Shown here: positions 46,200-58,521 of the stretch, piece after piece
Layout: each line of letters starts with the position of its first letter
Numbering within the stretch: the stretch's first letter is position 1
Source of the DNA: Nymphaea colorata
Taxonomy: Eukaryota > Streptophyta > Magnoliopsida > Nymphaeales > Nymphaeaceae
Length of the DNA: 64,000 bases
Direction of reading: 5' to 3'
Assembly (NCBI RefSeq): GCF_008831285.2
Contig: NC_045141.1
Location: 13,318,106-13,382,105, forward strand
Position numbers and translations under genes: made by a program
Notes under the pieces: generated by a model
What the model saw: only the letters and a program-made list of their open reading frames with translations
Database searches by the model: none
Told to the model about the DNA's origin: nothing

Positions 46200-46210
46200 C
46201 TTATATAGAG
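46200..46210 (-). promoter_or_regulatory. Viral TATA box at the C/B junction
   Basis: CTCTATATAAG on the minus strand, about 125 bases upstream of the primer site and 175 upstream of the leader ATG, within the intergenic region. Three partly repeated 36-base units lie 100-270 bases further upstream. This is the expected place of the pregenomic RNA promoter. Confidence 0.65.
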
Positions 46211-46299
46211 TTGGTGAGGCGGAGATCAGTGGTCGTCGTTCCACTCGCTCGAATCTAGATCAACGGTCTTAGATTGTAGTGCTTTAGCTTTTCACTTGC

Positions 46300-46475
46300 T
46301 TTCTTTCTTGTCGGCTGGGTGCTTCTCTTTAACTTTATTCTCTGTCGATGTCGTTCTTTACTTGATTCCTTGTCGATTGAGTGCGCTTCTCTTTACCTTT
46401 ATTCCCTATCGACTGAGTGCGCTTCTCTTTAGCTTTATTCCCTGTCGATGTCGTTTTTTACTTTGATAGAATATA
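46300..46475 (-). repeat. 36-bp tandem repeats upstream of the viral TATA box
   Basis: Units with 'gtgcgcttctcttta', 'ctttattccct' and 'gtcgactga/gtcgattga' recur with a 36-base period, flanked by 'tgtcgatgtcgtt' blocks. The same array is in the 3' end of copy B. Confidence 0.6.
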
Positions 46476-46974
46476 TTCTCGATCAATCACAGCTTTTCCA
46501 TTTTCATGGTAGCGATTGAAGGATTGACAATAATTTATTCTATAAAGTTACTTCGCAAATTTCTTTTCCCTTTGTACATTCTGAACACTGGTGTTCTTGA
46601 TGCTTTTGCATTATCTGACAATATTCTTTCAGATTTTTTGTTCCCATTATTGGTCCTTTTATGGCTCTTGTTTGTGATGGTCTTTCTGGCATGATTAGAG
46701 ATTCTAACCATCATAGAATCTTTTCTTTACTTCCTTCTTTTGTCTTCATTGATATGGAATAGATAATTTGACTGTTCCTTGCTTCGTATAACCATACATT
46801 TGGTTCTTGGTACTGATGCAGTAATTCTTCAAATATAACTTGTATATCTTTTGGTCTCTTTTTGTTGAAGAAGTCCTTTAATTCTGGCAGTAATATTTCT
46901 TCTTGCTGTTCGCCTTCTCTTTCAATTATCTCTTTGGTGAGTCCAAGTTTGATGGCATATATAGATGGTATAAT

Positions 46975-47470
46975 TGTAAATCAGGCCTGATCTTGAGAAT
47001 ACAAATGCTTCAAGAGATACACTCTTGAAGATCCCAACAACTTCAATAGGTAATACACAACCAAGCCTCAAACTTGAGGAGAAGATACCAAATCTATTAA
47101 TCTCAAGAGAAGAATACACAAGAGAGGCCTAAAAGCCTTAACCAAACAAGGGACAACAGTCCCATATATATAGTACAATGAAAGGGAGAGAAGAAGGAGG
47201 AGTTGGCTGTTGGGCCAGCTCCAACGGCTAGAAATCTAGCCGTTACGGCTAGAAATCTAGCCGTTGGAAGCTGGTCCAACAGCTAGTTCCCTTTTACAAA
47301 AAGGAAAAGGTAAAAATAGAAAAAGAAAAGAAATAAAAAATACATAAAAAAGAAAAGGAAGCAAATAAAATAAAATACATAACACCTATGCATACATAGA
47401 TATTCATATATACAAATCATATATGAAACATATGTATACTTACATAATGTCTAATATTTAAATTCTAACA
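46975..47470 (-). repeat. 3' LTR of copia 2 (496 bp)
   Basis: It contains a 21-base tandem duplication around ggctagaaatctagccgtt at 47221-47270 that is also nearly palindromic and is shorter in the 5' LTR. The purine tract (TTTGAGGGGGA, minus strand) lies next to it at about 47471-47483. Confidence 0.93.
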
Positions 47471-47483
47471 CTCCCCCTCAAAC

Positions 47484-50400
47484 TTACGGTGTGATCACCG
47501 AAAGTTTGCCAAGAAGAAACTGAAAACGTGCTGAAGCAAGTGATTTGGTGAAGAAATCTCCAAGTTGATATTCGGAAGGGACAAAGGATATATCGATTGT
47601 TCGGCTAAGATATTCTTCTCTCACATAGTGACAATCCATTTCAATATGCTTCGTCCTTTCATGAAAAGTATGATTGCTAGCAATGTTGATGGCACTTTTA
47701 TTGTCGCAGCAGAGCTTGGTTGCTTCATTTAAGTCAATTCCAATGTCCTTCAATAAGCTTTTTAACCACACAATCTCCATGGTGGTGGTGGCCATGGCAC
47801 GATATTCTGCTTCAGTTGATGATAGAGAGACTTTATTTTGTTTTTTGCACCTCCACGAAATAAGAGAGTCACCTAGAAAAACACAAAAACCGGTGGTGGA
47901 ATGCCTGTTATTAGGATCTCCACCCCAATCAGCATCAGTATAGGCAATCATATTCAAGTTTGATGAGGATGATAGAAAAAGTCCTTTAGTGATTGTGTGT
48001 TTGACATATCGAACAATCCTCAATGCGGCTCCCATGTGTACAGAAGTGGGTCTTTGTTGAAACTGACTTATGACATGTACCGCATGTGATATGTCAGGCC
48101 TTGTGATGGATAGATATGTGAGAGCTCCAACCAATTGACGAAATGGAGTGGGATTTTCTAGAATTTCTCCATCATCAATCTTCATCTTTACTCCTAAGGC
48201 TTCAGGAGTGTCTACCACCTTGTCATCAGTGATACCTGATCTGCTTATAATGTCATTGGCAAACTTCATTTGTGAGAGTAAGTATCCTCTTCTACTATAA
48301 GCTACTTCAATACCAAGAAAATAGGTTAGTTTACCCAAATCAGTCATTTCAAATTCATTCTTTAGAAAGTCTTTTACCTGCATAATTCCGTTGGCATCAT
48401 TACCTGTAATAATCATATCATCTACATATAAAAGTAACACAATTATACCTATAGCAGTATTTTTAATAAACATAGCAGTGTCAGAATAACATGATTTAAA
48501 ACCTTGTTTGAACATAACATTGCTAAACATGTCAAACCAAGCTTTTGGAGCTTGTTTCAAGCCATATAATGCCTTTCTAAGGTAAAGAACTTTTCCTTGA
48601 GGTAAATCAAGCCCAGGGGGTGAATCCATGTATACCTCTTCATTTAAGTATCCATTCAAAAAAGCATTTTTGACATCCAATTGATATATAGACCATTGTT
48701 TAATGGAGGCAATGGCAATAAGAGCTCTAACAGAGGTCATACGAGCAACAGGGGCGAAGGTTTCTTCGTAATCAATCCCATATTCTTGGGCATATCCTTT
48801 GGCAACAAGTCTAGCTTTATACCTTTCAAGTGATCCATCACTTCTAGTCTTGACTTTGTAAACTCACCTACATCCTATTGTCCTTTTCCCTATAGGAAGA
48901 GACACAATGTCCCAAGTTTTATTGTCTTCAAGGACTCTAAGTTCATTGTTCATTGCTTCAATCCAATGTGGGTTAGTTTTGGCTTCAAGATAGGATGAAG
49001 GTTCAACATGAGAGTGAATAGCTAATAAGCAAGCTCTATGTTTTGGGGAAAAAGACTCATAGGAAACAAATTTTTGAGGTGGATGAGAATCTCTTTGAGA
49101 TCTCCTAAGAGTAGGTTGAGACTCTTGGATGTTTTGTTGAGACCTTCTCTTATAAACTATAACTTCTCTTGGTGATCCATCACTTCTTGGTGAAGATCTA
49201 TCAAAAGGAGTATTCTCAACCTCATTTTGAGCATCATTATGTGAAGAAGGCAAAACATCATCATCATTATCAACATCATCATCACTTATCCATAAAAAAG
49301 AATAGTCATCTTCATGCTTGGGTTTATTTTCATTAAAGCTATTTTCTTCTTCTAAAAATATCACATTTCTTGAAACATACACCTTATCTTTTTCAATATC
49401 ATAGCATCTATACCCTTTTTGAGTTTCGGAATAGCCAATAAAGACACATTGAATAGCCCTAGATGAAAATTTATCATTTTTGTCATTTAAAATGAAACAT
49501 TTGCAACCAAAGACTTTGAATCTTTTATAAGTTGGCTCCAAGTTAAAAAGTTTTTGAAAAGGTGAAATATTTTCTAAAACTTTAGAGGGCATTCTATTAA
49601 TCAAGTAAATGGATGTTAAAATTGCTTCAGCCCAAAAATTTTTTGGAACATTTTTTGATATAAGAAGAGCTCTTGTTGTTTCAAGAATATGTCTATGTTT
49701 TCTTTCGGCGACTCCATTTTGTTGGGGGGTTTTGGGACAAGACTTTTGGTGTATAACTCCCTTTTCTTTTAGGAATTCATCAAATTCATTGGAAATGAAT
49801 TCTCCCCCGGAATCACTTCTAAAAATTTTAAGGTTTGCATCAAATTGAGTTTTGATCATGTTGTAAAAGTTTTTAAAATTCATAAAGACTTCCGATTTGC
49901 GTTTAAGAAAGTAAACCCAAGCATATCGAGAGTAGTCATCCACAAAAATGACATAATAAAGCAAACCACCTTTAGACATAATAGGAGCGGGACCCCATAC
50001 ATCCGAATGCACTAATTCAAAAGGTGCTTTTGCAACAAAATTTCTATTTCCAAAAGGTAAAGCCTTAATTTTGGCTTTAATACAATCATCACAAGAGATC
50101 ATTTCTTTACATTTCTCTTCCAAAAAAGGGATACAAGACATTTTTCCTAAACTTGAATGCCCAAGTCTTTGATGCCAAACTTGAATGTCACTCTTCTTGA
50201 CTATATTGCAAGTAGGGTTGGAAAGATCCAAATAGTCAACATAGTAGAGATCATTTTTCCTAGAACCTTCCCCAATCGTCTTCTTGGAAAGATGGTCCTG
50301 TATCAAAAATTTATTTTGTGAGAAGACAATATCGCATCCATGATTTGTTATTTGAGAAACCGACAAGAGATTTAAGTTAAGTTTGGGAATAAATCTAACT

Positions 50401-51617
50401 TTTGGTATTTTAAAAACTTTTGAATTAAAATTTTGATCAATATTCCCAACACATTTGATTTCAAGAGGAGTTCCATCGGCGGTTTTAACAAATGGGCACG
50501 ATTCTTCCTTAGTGCATTCGGTAAGCAAAGAATTACAAGGGGTCATATGAAATGAAGCTCCGGAATCAAGAATCCAAGAGTACTTACTTGATGATGTAGA
50601 TGCCACGGTTGCTCCGGAGATTGGAGAAGTCCCTCCTCCTTTGAAAAGCGGTTGAAGAGCATCAATAAGCTTTGGTTGGAGGGCACTTACAAGTTTGTCT
50701 AGGTCAAATCGATTGCTTTCTTCATACATTGTCCCAGCCACACTTGTCTTTTTATCAAATCTCCTCAATTTAGGACATCTAAGTTTGGTATGTCCTCCTT
50801 CTTGACAATGGAAACATATAATCTTCTTGTTGCCATTATTGCTATGCTCATAGTTTCGATTAAAGTGAGGAGGCCTATAAGTTCTCATATGAGCACCGGG
50901 TCTTGAGGTAGCAAGAACACTTTCACTCTTGTCTTTTGAAAAACTGAGTCTATTCTCCTCCATTTGAAGTTCCGCTATGGCTTCGTTCATAGATGGCACT
51001 TTATGCCTATGGAGCAAGGAAGTTTTGACTCCATCATATTCCGATCTAAGACCAAGAATGAATTTATAAAATTTCTCCCTTTGGATTTGTTTTTCTCTAA
51101 CTCCAATGTCTCTTGGATCATACCATTCGGGTTCAAATAGAGCAAGTTCGTCCCATAATTGCTCCATTTCTCCAACATATTCTTTAATGGACTTGTCTCC
51201 TTGTTGGAGACTTGCAATCTTCATTTGAAGATTGCACATGTAGGCCACATCCTTCATAGTGTGGGTTTTCTTGAGGAATTCCCAAGCTTCATGAGCAAAA
51301 TTATGTTTTGCTATTTGGCCCATGGTTGTAGTATCAACACAAGCAATAATCCAAGTGATAATCTTGTGGTGTCCTATCTTCCACTCTTCCCATTTTCTCT
51401 CATATTCATTCATAGCCTTGTCTTTTTCAACTCCATCTAGTTCTTGAGCTTTACCATCTATGGTCTTGGTGAGGACTAATTGAGGTTCACTTTTTGACCC
51501 ATCAACGAGTCCCCATAGGCCTTTACTTCTAATAAAATGTTCCATAGTTTTTGCCCAAGAAACATAATTTGATGAAGTTAATTTGGGAAGAGGAGTAGAG
51601 GAAGTTCTTTCATCCAT
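47484..51617 (-). pseudogene. Copia gag-pol polyprotein (copia 2), single nonsense codon
   Basis: The frame runs from the ATG at 51617 to 47484 and is interrupted only by TGA at 48866-48864, just before the RT core, where Trp is expected (GCR then VYKVK). Domains in order: gag with LTSSNYVSWAKTMEHFIRSK; knuckle CFHCQEGGHTKLRC; protease ILDSGASFHM; integrase with WHQRLGH, CDDCIKAK, FRSDSGGEF and GVAERKHRHIL; RT with LDVKNAFLNGYL and LLYVDDMIITG; RNase H with YTDADWGG and SSTEAEYRAMA. Confidence 0.93.
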
Positions 51618-51911
51618 AATGTGTACCTTGTAAAAGAGACGTTGAGGTAGTGCTAGGATGAAAAACAGTCACACAAAAATGAAGCTTTCGACGCGTCAAA
51701 GACTGCCACAATCTTCACCACCAAGGGAGCTTTATCCCGTCACAAATATCACCAAAAGAGGCCAGCAAAATAACAGCACCTTCTTTGTGTCAAATTTCAG
51801 CCAACAATATATCGAACACTTGGAGTGCTTCACAGCTCCAAGGAAAGAGTAATAATTGGATCTTCCAAGCTTGAAAGACAGCAACACAAAGAGTAATAAT
51901 TGGATCTTCCA

Positions 51912-51924
51912 AGCTCTGATACCA
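51912..51924 (-). other. tRNA-Met primer binding site of copia 2
   Basis: TGGTATCAGAGCT on the minus strand directly after the 5' LTR. A 22-base segment ending in this site (taataattggatcttccaag) is duplicated at 51848-51870. Confidence 0.85.
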
Positions 51925-52374
51925 TGTAAATCAGGCCTGATCTTGAGAATACAAATGCTTCAAGAGATACACTCTTGAAGATCCCAACAACTTCAATAGG
52001 TAATACACAACCAAGCCTCAAACTTGAGGAGAAGATACCAAATCTATTAATCTCAAGAGAAGAATACACAAGAGAGGCCTAAAAGCCTTAACCAAACAAG
52101 GGACAACAGTCCCATATATATAGTACAATGAAAGGGAGAGAAGAAGGAGGAGTTGGCTGTTGGGCCAGCTCCAACGGCTAGAAATCTAAAAGGAAAAGAA
52201 AAGGTAAAAATAGAAAAAGAAAAGAAATAGAAAAATAGAAAAAGAAAAGAAATAAAAAATACATAAAAAAGAAAAGGAAGCAAATAAAATAAAATACATA
52301 ACACCTATGCATACATAGAGATATATATGAAACATATGTATACTTACATAATGTCTAATATTTAAATTCTAACA
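51925..52374 (-). repeat. 5' LTR of copia 2 (450 bp)
   Basis: It matches the 3' LTR closely over its first 260 bases and its last part. Between them it lacks much of the ctagccgtt palindromic segment and has an expanded A-rich run. Confidence 0.93.
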
Positions 52375-53287
52375 ATAATTTGATCATTTAATATTTCTGC
52401 TTGGGCAAAGTATATTCTTAAGAAAATAACTGGAGCTTTTGTTATCTCAAGGTAACGTTTAGCTGCCTTGCATAACTCTGAGATTTCTTCTAATTCTTTT
52501 GCATTTTTTGTGTATACTGTATGGAGTAACCCATAGATAGCTGTGTACCATTTTAACTAAACTTGGATTATCTGGATATGCTATCATTTTGTTTATACCT
52601 GGATAAGGGATAGTGGAATATCCTTTTCCTTTCGAAGCATTTTTTTCTCGAGGATTTTTATTCAAGAAATCACATACCTTTTTCAGGTTTCTTAAATAAT
52701 TGTTTACTATGATGGATTCGCTTTCTGCTTTTTCTTTCTGAATAGTCTCGACATAGGTTTGTGTCTGTGGTGGTATGAATAGACTGGGTTTTGCTATAGC
52801 AACATTTGTCTGAAATTTTTGGTTTAGATTGGTATTTTTGAATCTTGGTTTAGATACTACTGGTATTTCTATAGTATTGTTAGAAGTACTTGTTATAGCT
52901 GTTATTGGCTTAGGTTCTGTAGGTTCTGGTTTTGTAGTTTGGATTTCTATTTGGTTCTTCCATCTAAGTAGGTCTTTCACTTCTGCTTGTAAAATTGCTA
53001 CTTGAGTTTGTAGGCTTTCTACTTCCACCCTTAAAATCTGCACATAAAATTCTTGTGTTATTGAGAGACTTGGATTTTATGCCGCAACTCAATTTGTGTG
53101 TGTAATTTGTATTAGTTATCACTTTACGAAAGTGACCATCCATCAACGGATTTGATTTGTCTTTACCAGTAGCCGTTTGCTCTGGACTAGCATATTATTT
53201 TCCACATGTAGTGGTTAGTGGTAATATGATTTCCACTGTGTGTGTATTTGTGTTAAATTGTTTATAATTCGATTAATAATCTCTGTG

Positions 53288-55198
53288 TTACTCCTTTACA
53301 TTTCTGGATAGATAATCTGCATAACAGTTATTAGTAGTACTGATAACTTCTATTTTGAAATCAAACATCTTTATATTATTTACTAACCGCCTGATTTCTT
53401 TCCTTATAATCGAATTTTCTAACTTTGCATTTAACCAATATTTAACTTGGGTATTATCAGTTCTTACCTTGAACTTGGTAAAAACTACGTATATCTCGTA
53501 ATGTAATAGTGCGTAGTATAGTCCTAGTAATTCTTTTCTGTTAATTTCTCATTTTATTTCATTTTCTTTGAAGCTACCTGAATGGTATCTACATAGATGT
53601 TCTTGTTTGTTATTTAAATATCTATATTTTAATACTGAACCATAGCTAGAATCTGAGGCATAGTTTCTATGATCCATTCAAAAGGTTCCTTTTCATTTGG
53701 AAATGCTAATTTTGGTAAGGTTTTACAAACTTCTTTTATTTGATTGATACATTGCTTATCTTCTTCGTTCCAGTAATATTCTTTATCATTTTTCAGTTTT
53801 TCTTGTAATTTCTTGCAATGTTTTGCTAAATGTGGTATATATAGTCCCTTACTTGATTTACTAATCCTAGAAAGGATTGTAACTTTTTCTTAGTATCCAA
53901 TTCTTCTTCTGTTTGAGCTATCTTTTGTATTATATGGGTTTGCATTTTGATTCCGGCTTTATCTAAATTCCTAAAAAGTCAATTTGTTTTTTACAAATAA
54001 CTGCTTTAGATTTACTTATAGCTATTCCTGCTTTGTAAGCAAAGTCTATAAATTCATTTAATAATTCAAAATGATCTTCTTTAGTATGACTGAAGAGTAA
54101 TATGTCGTCAATATAAATTATGCAATTTCTGAGTCCTTTAAATTGTTGATCCATGAAATTTTGGAATCTTCTTGGTGCATTTTTGTATCCGAATGGTAGT
54201 ACATTCCATTCGTAAAACCCATTGGGTACTGTAAATGCTGTTAGTTTTTTACTTTCGTCTTCTAATTTGATATGGTAGAAACCACTTTTACAATCGAATT
54301 TGCTAAAATATTGATATCCTGAAATTTGTTTTAGTTTTAGTATTTTGTTTGGAATTGGATAATTATAAGTTTTGACTTTGGCATTGAGATTTCTATAGTC
54401 TATTACCATCCTTGTTTTGCCTCTTTTTTATTCACTATGTTTATTTACAATAAACGCTGGACTACTATGTTTAGAATTTGATTTCTGTATGTATCCTCCT
54501 TTTAGTAATTCGTTTATATGTAAGTCGAATTCTTTGAGATCGTCTGGTATATATTTCAGCGGAGCTTGTGTGATTATACTATCTTCATTTATTAATTCGA
54601 TCTTTACTGTTGTTTTATGTCTTTCCCAATGTTCTAGTGGGTTTTCTGAATATAATTTTCCTAGTCTTTGTTCTATACTTTCTAATTCGTTTATTTCATA
54701 TATGTTTATTGTAACTGTGTTTATTTTTACTCTTGTTAATTTTTGTGTTATTTTACTGTCTCCTTTAATCCATTCTTCTTGTTTTCTTTCATTATTTTTG
54801 ACTATCAATGCATTTATTTTTTCTCCACAAGGGGTTGTTAATATTAAATATTTATCTGTTATGTTTATTGGTAGATATCCATTTAAAAATGGTCTTCCTA
54901 GTATGATGTCTTTACTTTGTAATTCGAATGCATATATTCTATTAACCTTTATTATTTTCTTCCATATTTATATGTTTACTTGTTCTGCTTTATAATTGAT
55001 TGTGGTTTTTGCTCCATTAAATCCTTTTACTTCTAAGGGGTTATCTAATTTTTCCCATAAATTTTCTGGTAAGCAGTTTTTTTTACATAGGTTTATTTGA
55101 GCTCCTGTATCTATATAGGCAGTGTAATATCTATTATTATACCCTCTTGGTATGATCTTTATTAGTATATGAATAAATTTTTCTTTTGTAATGTTCAT
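53288..55198 (-). pseudogene. Pararetrovirus ORF6: retropepsin, RT, RNase H (copy C, broken)
   Basis: Same domain order as copy B, with DTGAQ, MVIDYRNLN, YIDDILLFS and the RNase H segment. Stops: a TAA near 54966 in the protease; a TAA at the codon 257 position, shared with copy A. Small indels follow near 53965, 53840 and 53660, so RNase H is out of frame. Confidence 0.85.
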
Positions 55199-55521
55199 TC
55201 TTCTTCACTTGTACTACTATATGAAAATTTTCCAAAAGCTTGATAGCTTATGTGTTCTGTTCTTTTATCTTTTTCATTCCAGTAGTTCATAAATTTCCAT
55301 TCTGGTACAGCTCTAGCTCTTAAATATGTGAAGAATTGTCTTCTATAATCTTTAAATTTTTTCTTTACTACTCTTTTACTTAGTTTTCCTATAAATCGAA
55401 GAACATATATATATATTCTAAATAGTTTTCCTAATCTGTTTCTTATAAAATTTCTTATGAAACATTTAGATTTATCATATGATATGTTTGACATTGTTTT
55501 GTTTGAATCAGTCTTTCTCAT
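55195..55521 (-). CDS. Pararetrovirus ORF5, N-terminally altered (copy C)
   Basis: 108 codons with the same core and C-terminus as copies A and B, but the first 20 or so residues differ because about 40 bases are deleted, joining an upstream ATG frame. ATGA overlap with ORF6 retained. Confidence 0.55.
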   Translation of the reverse strand: MRKTDSNKTMSNISYDKSKCFIRNFIRNRLGKLFRIYIYVLRFIGKLSKRVVKKKFKDYRRQFFTYLRARAVPEWKFMNYWNEKDKRTEHISYQAFGKFSYSSTSEEE

Positions 55522-55555
55522 TCATTTTTCATGTCTATGAATTGTTTTACTATGA

Positions 55556-55777
55556 TCATTTTCTCATCCTTCCATCCTGTTGATTATATTTTCTCCATTC
55601 TATATCATCGTAGTAATCATATTCTTCATCTTGGTATGAATAATTTGTTTGGTCGCTGTCATATTCTTCTATGTATGCTAGTTCTAATGCCAACCTTTTT
55701 TCTTCTATCTCATTTCTTATTTTATTGATGAATTTATGAATCATTATATATATTTTATTGATGAATTTATGAATCAT
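55556..55777 (-). pseudogene. Pararetrovirus ORF4, rearranged (copy C)
   Basis: The N-terminal third is missing and a MIHKFINKI-coding segment is duplicated in tandem (about 55730-55780). An extra base near 55590 shifts the last codons. The acidic Tyr-rich part is retained. Confidence 0.65.
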
Positions 55778-55791
55778 TATTTCTTCTAGTT

Positions 55792-56865
55792 CTAATCTGC
55801 TATTTTTATTTCTTTACCAACTTTTCTCATACTCTTGATAATATTTCCTTGGATGTCTTTATATTTGTGTTCACTAGGAAATACAATATCGTTATTTATC
55901 ATATCTGGTGTAATATAATTGTCTTCTGATCCTGTGTCTATTAGAATTTTCTTGAGCATATTGTCTACAGTTCCTTTTATATGAAATTGCCGTTGGTAGC
56001 TAGTTTCTCCTCTTGTACTAACACTTAGTCTTTGTTTAATAATTTGTAATTCGTTTTGTCCATCCTCTAAATAATATGGTTCATCATTATTGATCACTGT
56101 TATTAATTCTTTAAATGGATTATCAATTTGTACTGTGTCATTTGTTTTTCTTTTAGCAGATATCTTGTACTGTGTCATTTGTTTTTTCTTTTAGCAGATA
56201 TCTTGACTACTATGTACATATTTTTCCCTTTAATAGTCATTACTTTGCATCCTTTTTCAAGTTTAATTCCTGATAGTTTCCAGTATAATACTAGGCTTCT
56301 ATCTATATGTTTATCTGTTAGGCTTATCGTATAATTCGGTTTTACTATAAATTTAGGTTTTTGATATATTAGATTACCTCTGACTTTTGCTATTATTGCT
56401 TTTTCAGCTGGATATATGATTCGATCATCCTGATAGGTATAATTCTAAAGGTGTGTTTATTCCTTCTTTAAAACATGCTTTTACTAGTATTTCTATTCAT
56501 CCAAAATACACATATTTCATGGGATTTTTTACTTTTAGTTGTGTTAGTTCTTCTTGGATACCATGTCTACTAATTAGTGGTACTCTTGTTGTTCCTTCTG
56601 TTATTCCTGCATATTCTATATCGATTACATGTTCTCGTTGGTTGATAATATAGTATTCTTCTATATTTTTCTTAAGTAGGGATTTTATTACTGGTATTTT
56701 TCTTACTAACGGAAAATCGAATATTTTTTCTGTACTAATATCTAGTTCTTGTTTTTCTATTTGTTTGAAGATTTTTTCATCGAATATTATTCTGTGGATT
56801 GTATAATCTTCTGTTAACTCTTCTTGGTATTTTATATCTTGCGGTTTTTCTATTTGTTCACTCAT
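55792..56865 (-). pseudogene. Pararetrovirus ORF3 (movement protein plus retropepsin-like domain), copy C
   Basis: Starts at 56865 in the 8-base overlap with ORF2. It shares with copies A and B the TGA after KYVYFG and the frameshift before DDRI. A 30-base duplication lies near 56150-56200. The retropepsin DTG is present. Copy C lacks the TAA of copies A and B after it, but a deletion of over 200 bases removes the ILGNKWL segment and the ORF3 stop. Confidence 0.7.
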
Positions 56866-58521
56866 CTGATTCGCTATTTGTTTCATAGATTGTTTCATGT
56901 TCAGAAATATCTGTATCACTTAGTTTTTCGATATTTATATAGTCATCGTCTATAATATTTATTAACTTTTCTTTTATTTTTTGTCTACATTCTTTTGCTA
57001 TATGGCCAATTTTTCCACAATTATAACATTTGCAACTTGAAGTTTTTTGGGATATTTATTCTTATTTTTTACATAACATCTTCGTTTTGGATATTTTTGT
57101 TTATATTTCTTATATTTTTTGTAATAGTGTTTTAATTTTCTATATTTCTTGTATCCTTTTGGTTTATAAAATGTTTTGCATCCTAATTGGGGTGCCAACT
57201 GTTCTTCACAGCATTTATATGGTGATTGTATGATTAATTTTAATTTTTTGATTTTATATGTTCTTCACACATTGTTTTAAACCATGTTCTTAGAAATTCT
57301 ATTCTTGATCCTAGTGTATCTTCTTTCGGTTTATTGTCTTGGAACGTTTTAATTACTTGTCCATATATTATTGGTGGTAATTTTGAAAAGAATAGGTCTA
57401 AGTATCGTGGTTTTTCTTCTACTGTTATACTTGATTGGTAAAAATATTTACTAAACAGTTGTGTATATTCTTCTAAGTAACACGTCACATATAGTTAAAT
57501 TTAAAATATTTTGTCTGTTATTTTCATCTGGTCATCATATATTTTTTCTATGTTTGAATGTGAAAATTCGGCTTTAATTGATGCTAAATATTTCTTTAGT
57601 ATATCTAAAGGATTAGTAGTCATGGTTCTCTTAAGGATTCTTTTGAAGTGGTTGGTAGTTGATCAAATCATAGATAGATATTTCCTACAAATGAATTTTC
57701 AATGTAGGCTGGTACGTTTTTTAGTTCTATTTTACTTTCTGTAATATGTTTGCTCATTTCAGCTTTCCATATTTGTAATAGTATTAATATATTGTCTGTT
57801 TTATCTAAGTTTAGTATATACCTTGTTTCCATTCTTTTTCTTCTATTTTGTCTTTTAATCTTGATTTCCATATTCTTTCCATCCTTTCATTTTTACTATA
57901 GTCATCATAATGTCTATTCCTTGTTGGATTTCCTTTATATGTTCTTGACCCTGATGTATATTCTTCTTTTATCTTAATACCTTCTTTCGGTGTTGTATTC
58001 ATGTTAACTTCTTCAATTTGTTCTTTTTCCATTAATTCGGTATAAGTTATGCTAGGTTCATAATTGTCTGTATCCATTTCATTTTCCGTTTCTTCTTGTA
58101 TGTTGTTTATTTCTAGCATATTTATTTCTTTATCCTCATTTATTTTGTCTAATTTTTTATTTATTTGCTCAAATTTCTGGTCTATTTTTTCTATCAATTT
58201 TTCTAACAGATCTATCATTCTATCCATTTTTGCTTCCAATCGTTCTGTATTATTTTGTTCTAGTCCCTCTTCTTGTTTATTTCTGTACCACTTATTTTTA
58301 AGTTTAGGCCTATTTTCTTCATTAAGTCTTTTAATTCTATCTAATATTGTTTCTGTATTCATTTCCTCTTCATCAAGTATCAAATACATGTCATCCTGTT
58401 TTATTTCTAAAAATTTCCTTGCTAAGTTTGTTTCAATTATTCGGCATCTCTGTCCAAACACAAAGGTTTTCTTTGAATCTATTTCGTGTTCTATATTATT
58501 CATATGAATTATATTATTCAT
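56858..58521 (-). pseudogene. Pararetrovirus ORF2 (coiled coil, coat protein, CCHC), copy C
   Basis: Open from 58521 through the coiled coil to about 57815, where a 2-base insertion shifts frame. Further indels lie near 57630, 57490 and 57050 (the last just before the zinc knuckle). Same domain order as copies A and B. Start overlaps ORF1 in ATGA. Confidence 0.75.

Larger units (their letters stand above)
46975..52374 (-). mobile_element. Complete Ty1/copia retrotransposon 2, one stop codon
   Basis: 5.4 kb with TG...CA LTRs (46975-47470 and 51925-52374) and a perfect 5-bp target duplication ATAAT (46970-46974 and 52375-52379). The tRNA-Met primer site abuts the 5' LTR. Apart from one in-frame TGA the 1378-codon gag-pol frame is continuous. 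It is a different family from copia 1: no LTR similarity and a different gag. Confidence 0.95.
46540..53037 (-). pseudogene. Pararetrovirus ORF7, split by copia 2 (copy C)
   Basis: The 5' part opens after the conserved acceptor (AG at 53039-53038) at 53037 and runs to 52375; the 3' part is 46974-46540, ending in TAG. It has the same coiled coil and Pro/Thr linker as copy B and keeps about 28 bases lost from copy B. Frameshifts occur near 52570-52510. Copia 2 inserted in the codons for IYAIKLGL. No ATG at the start of the frame, as in copy B. Confidence 0.6.
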
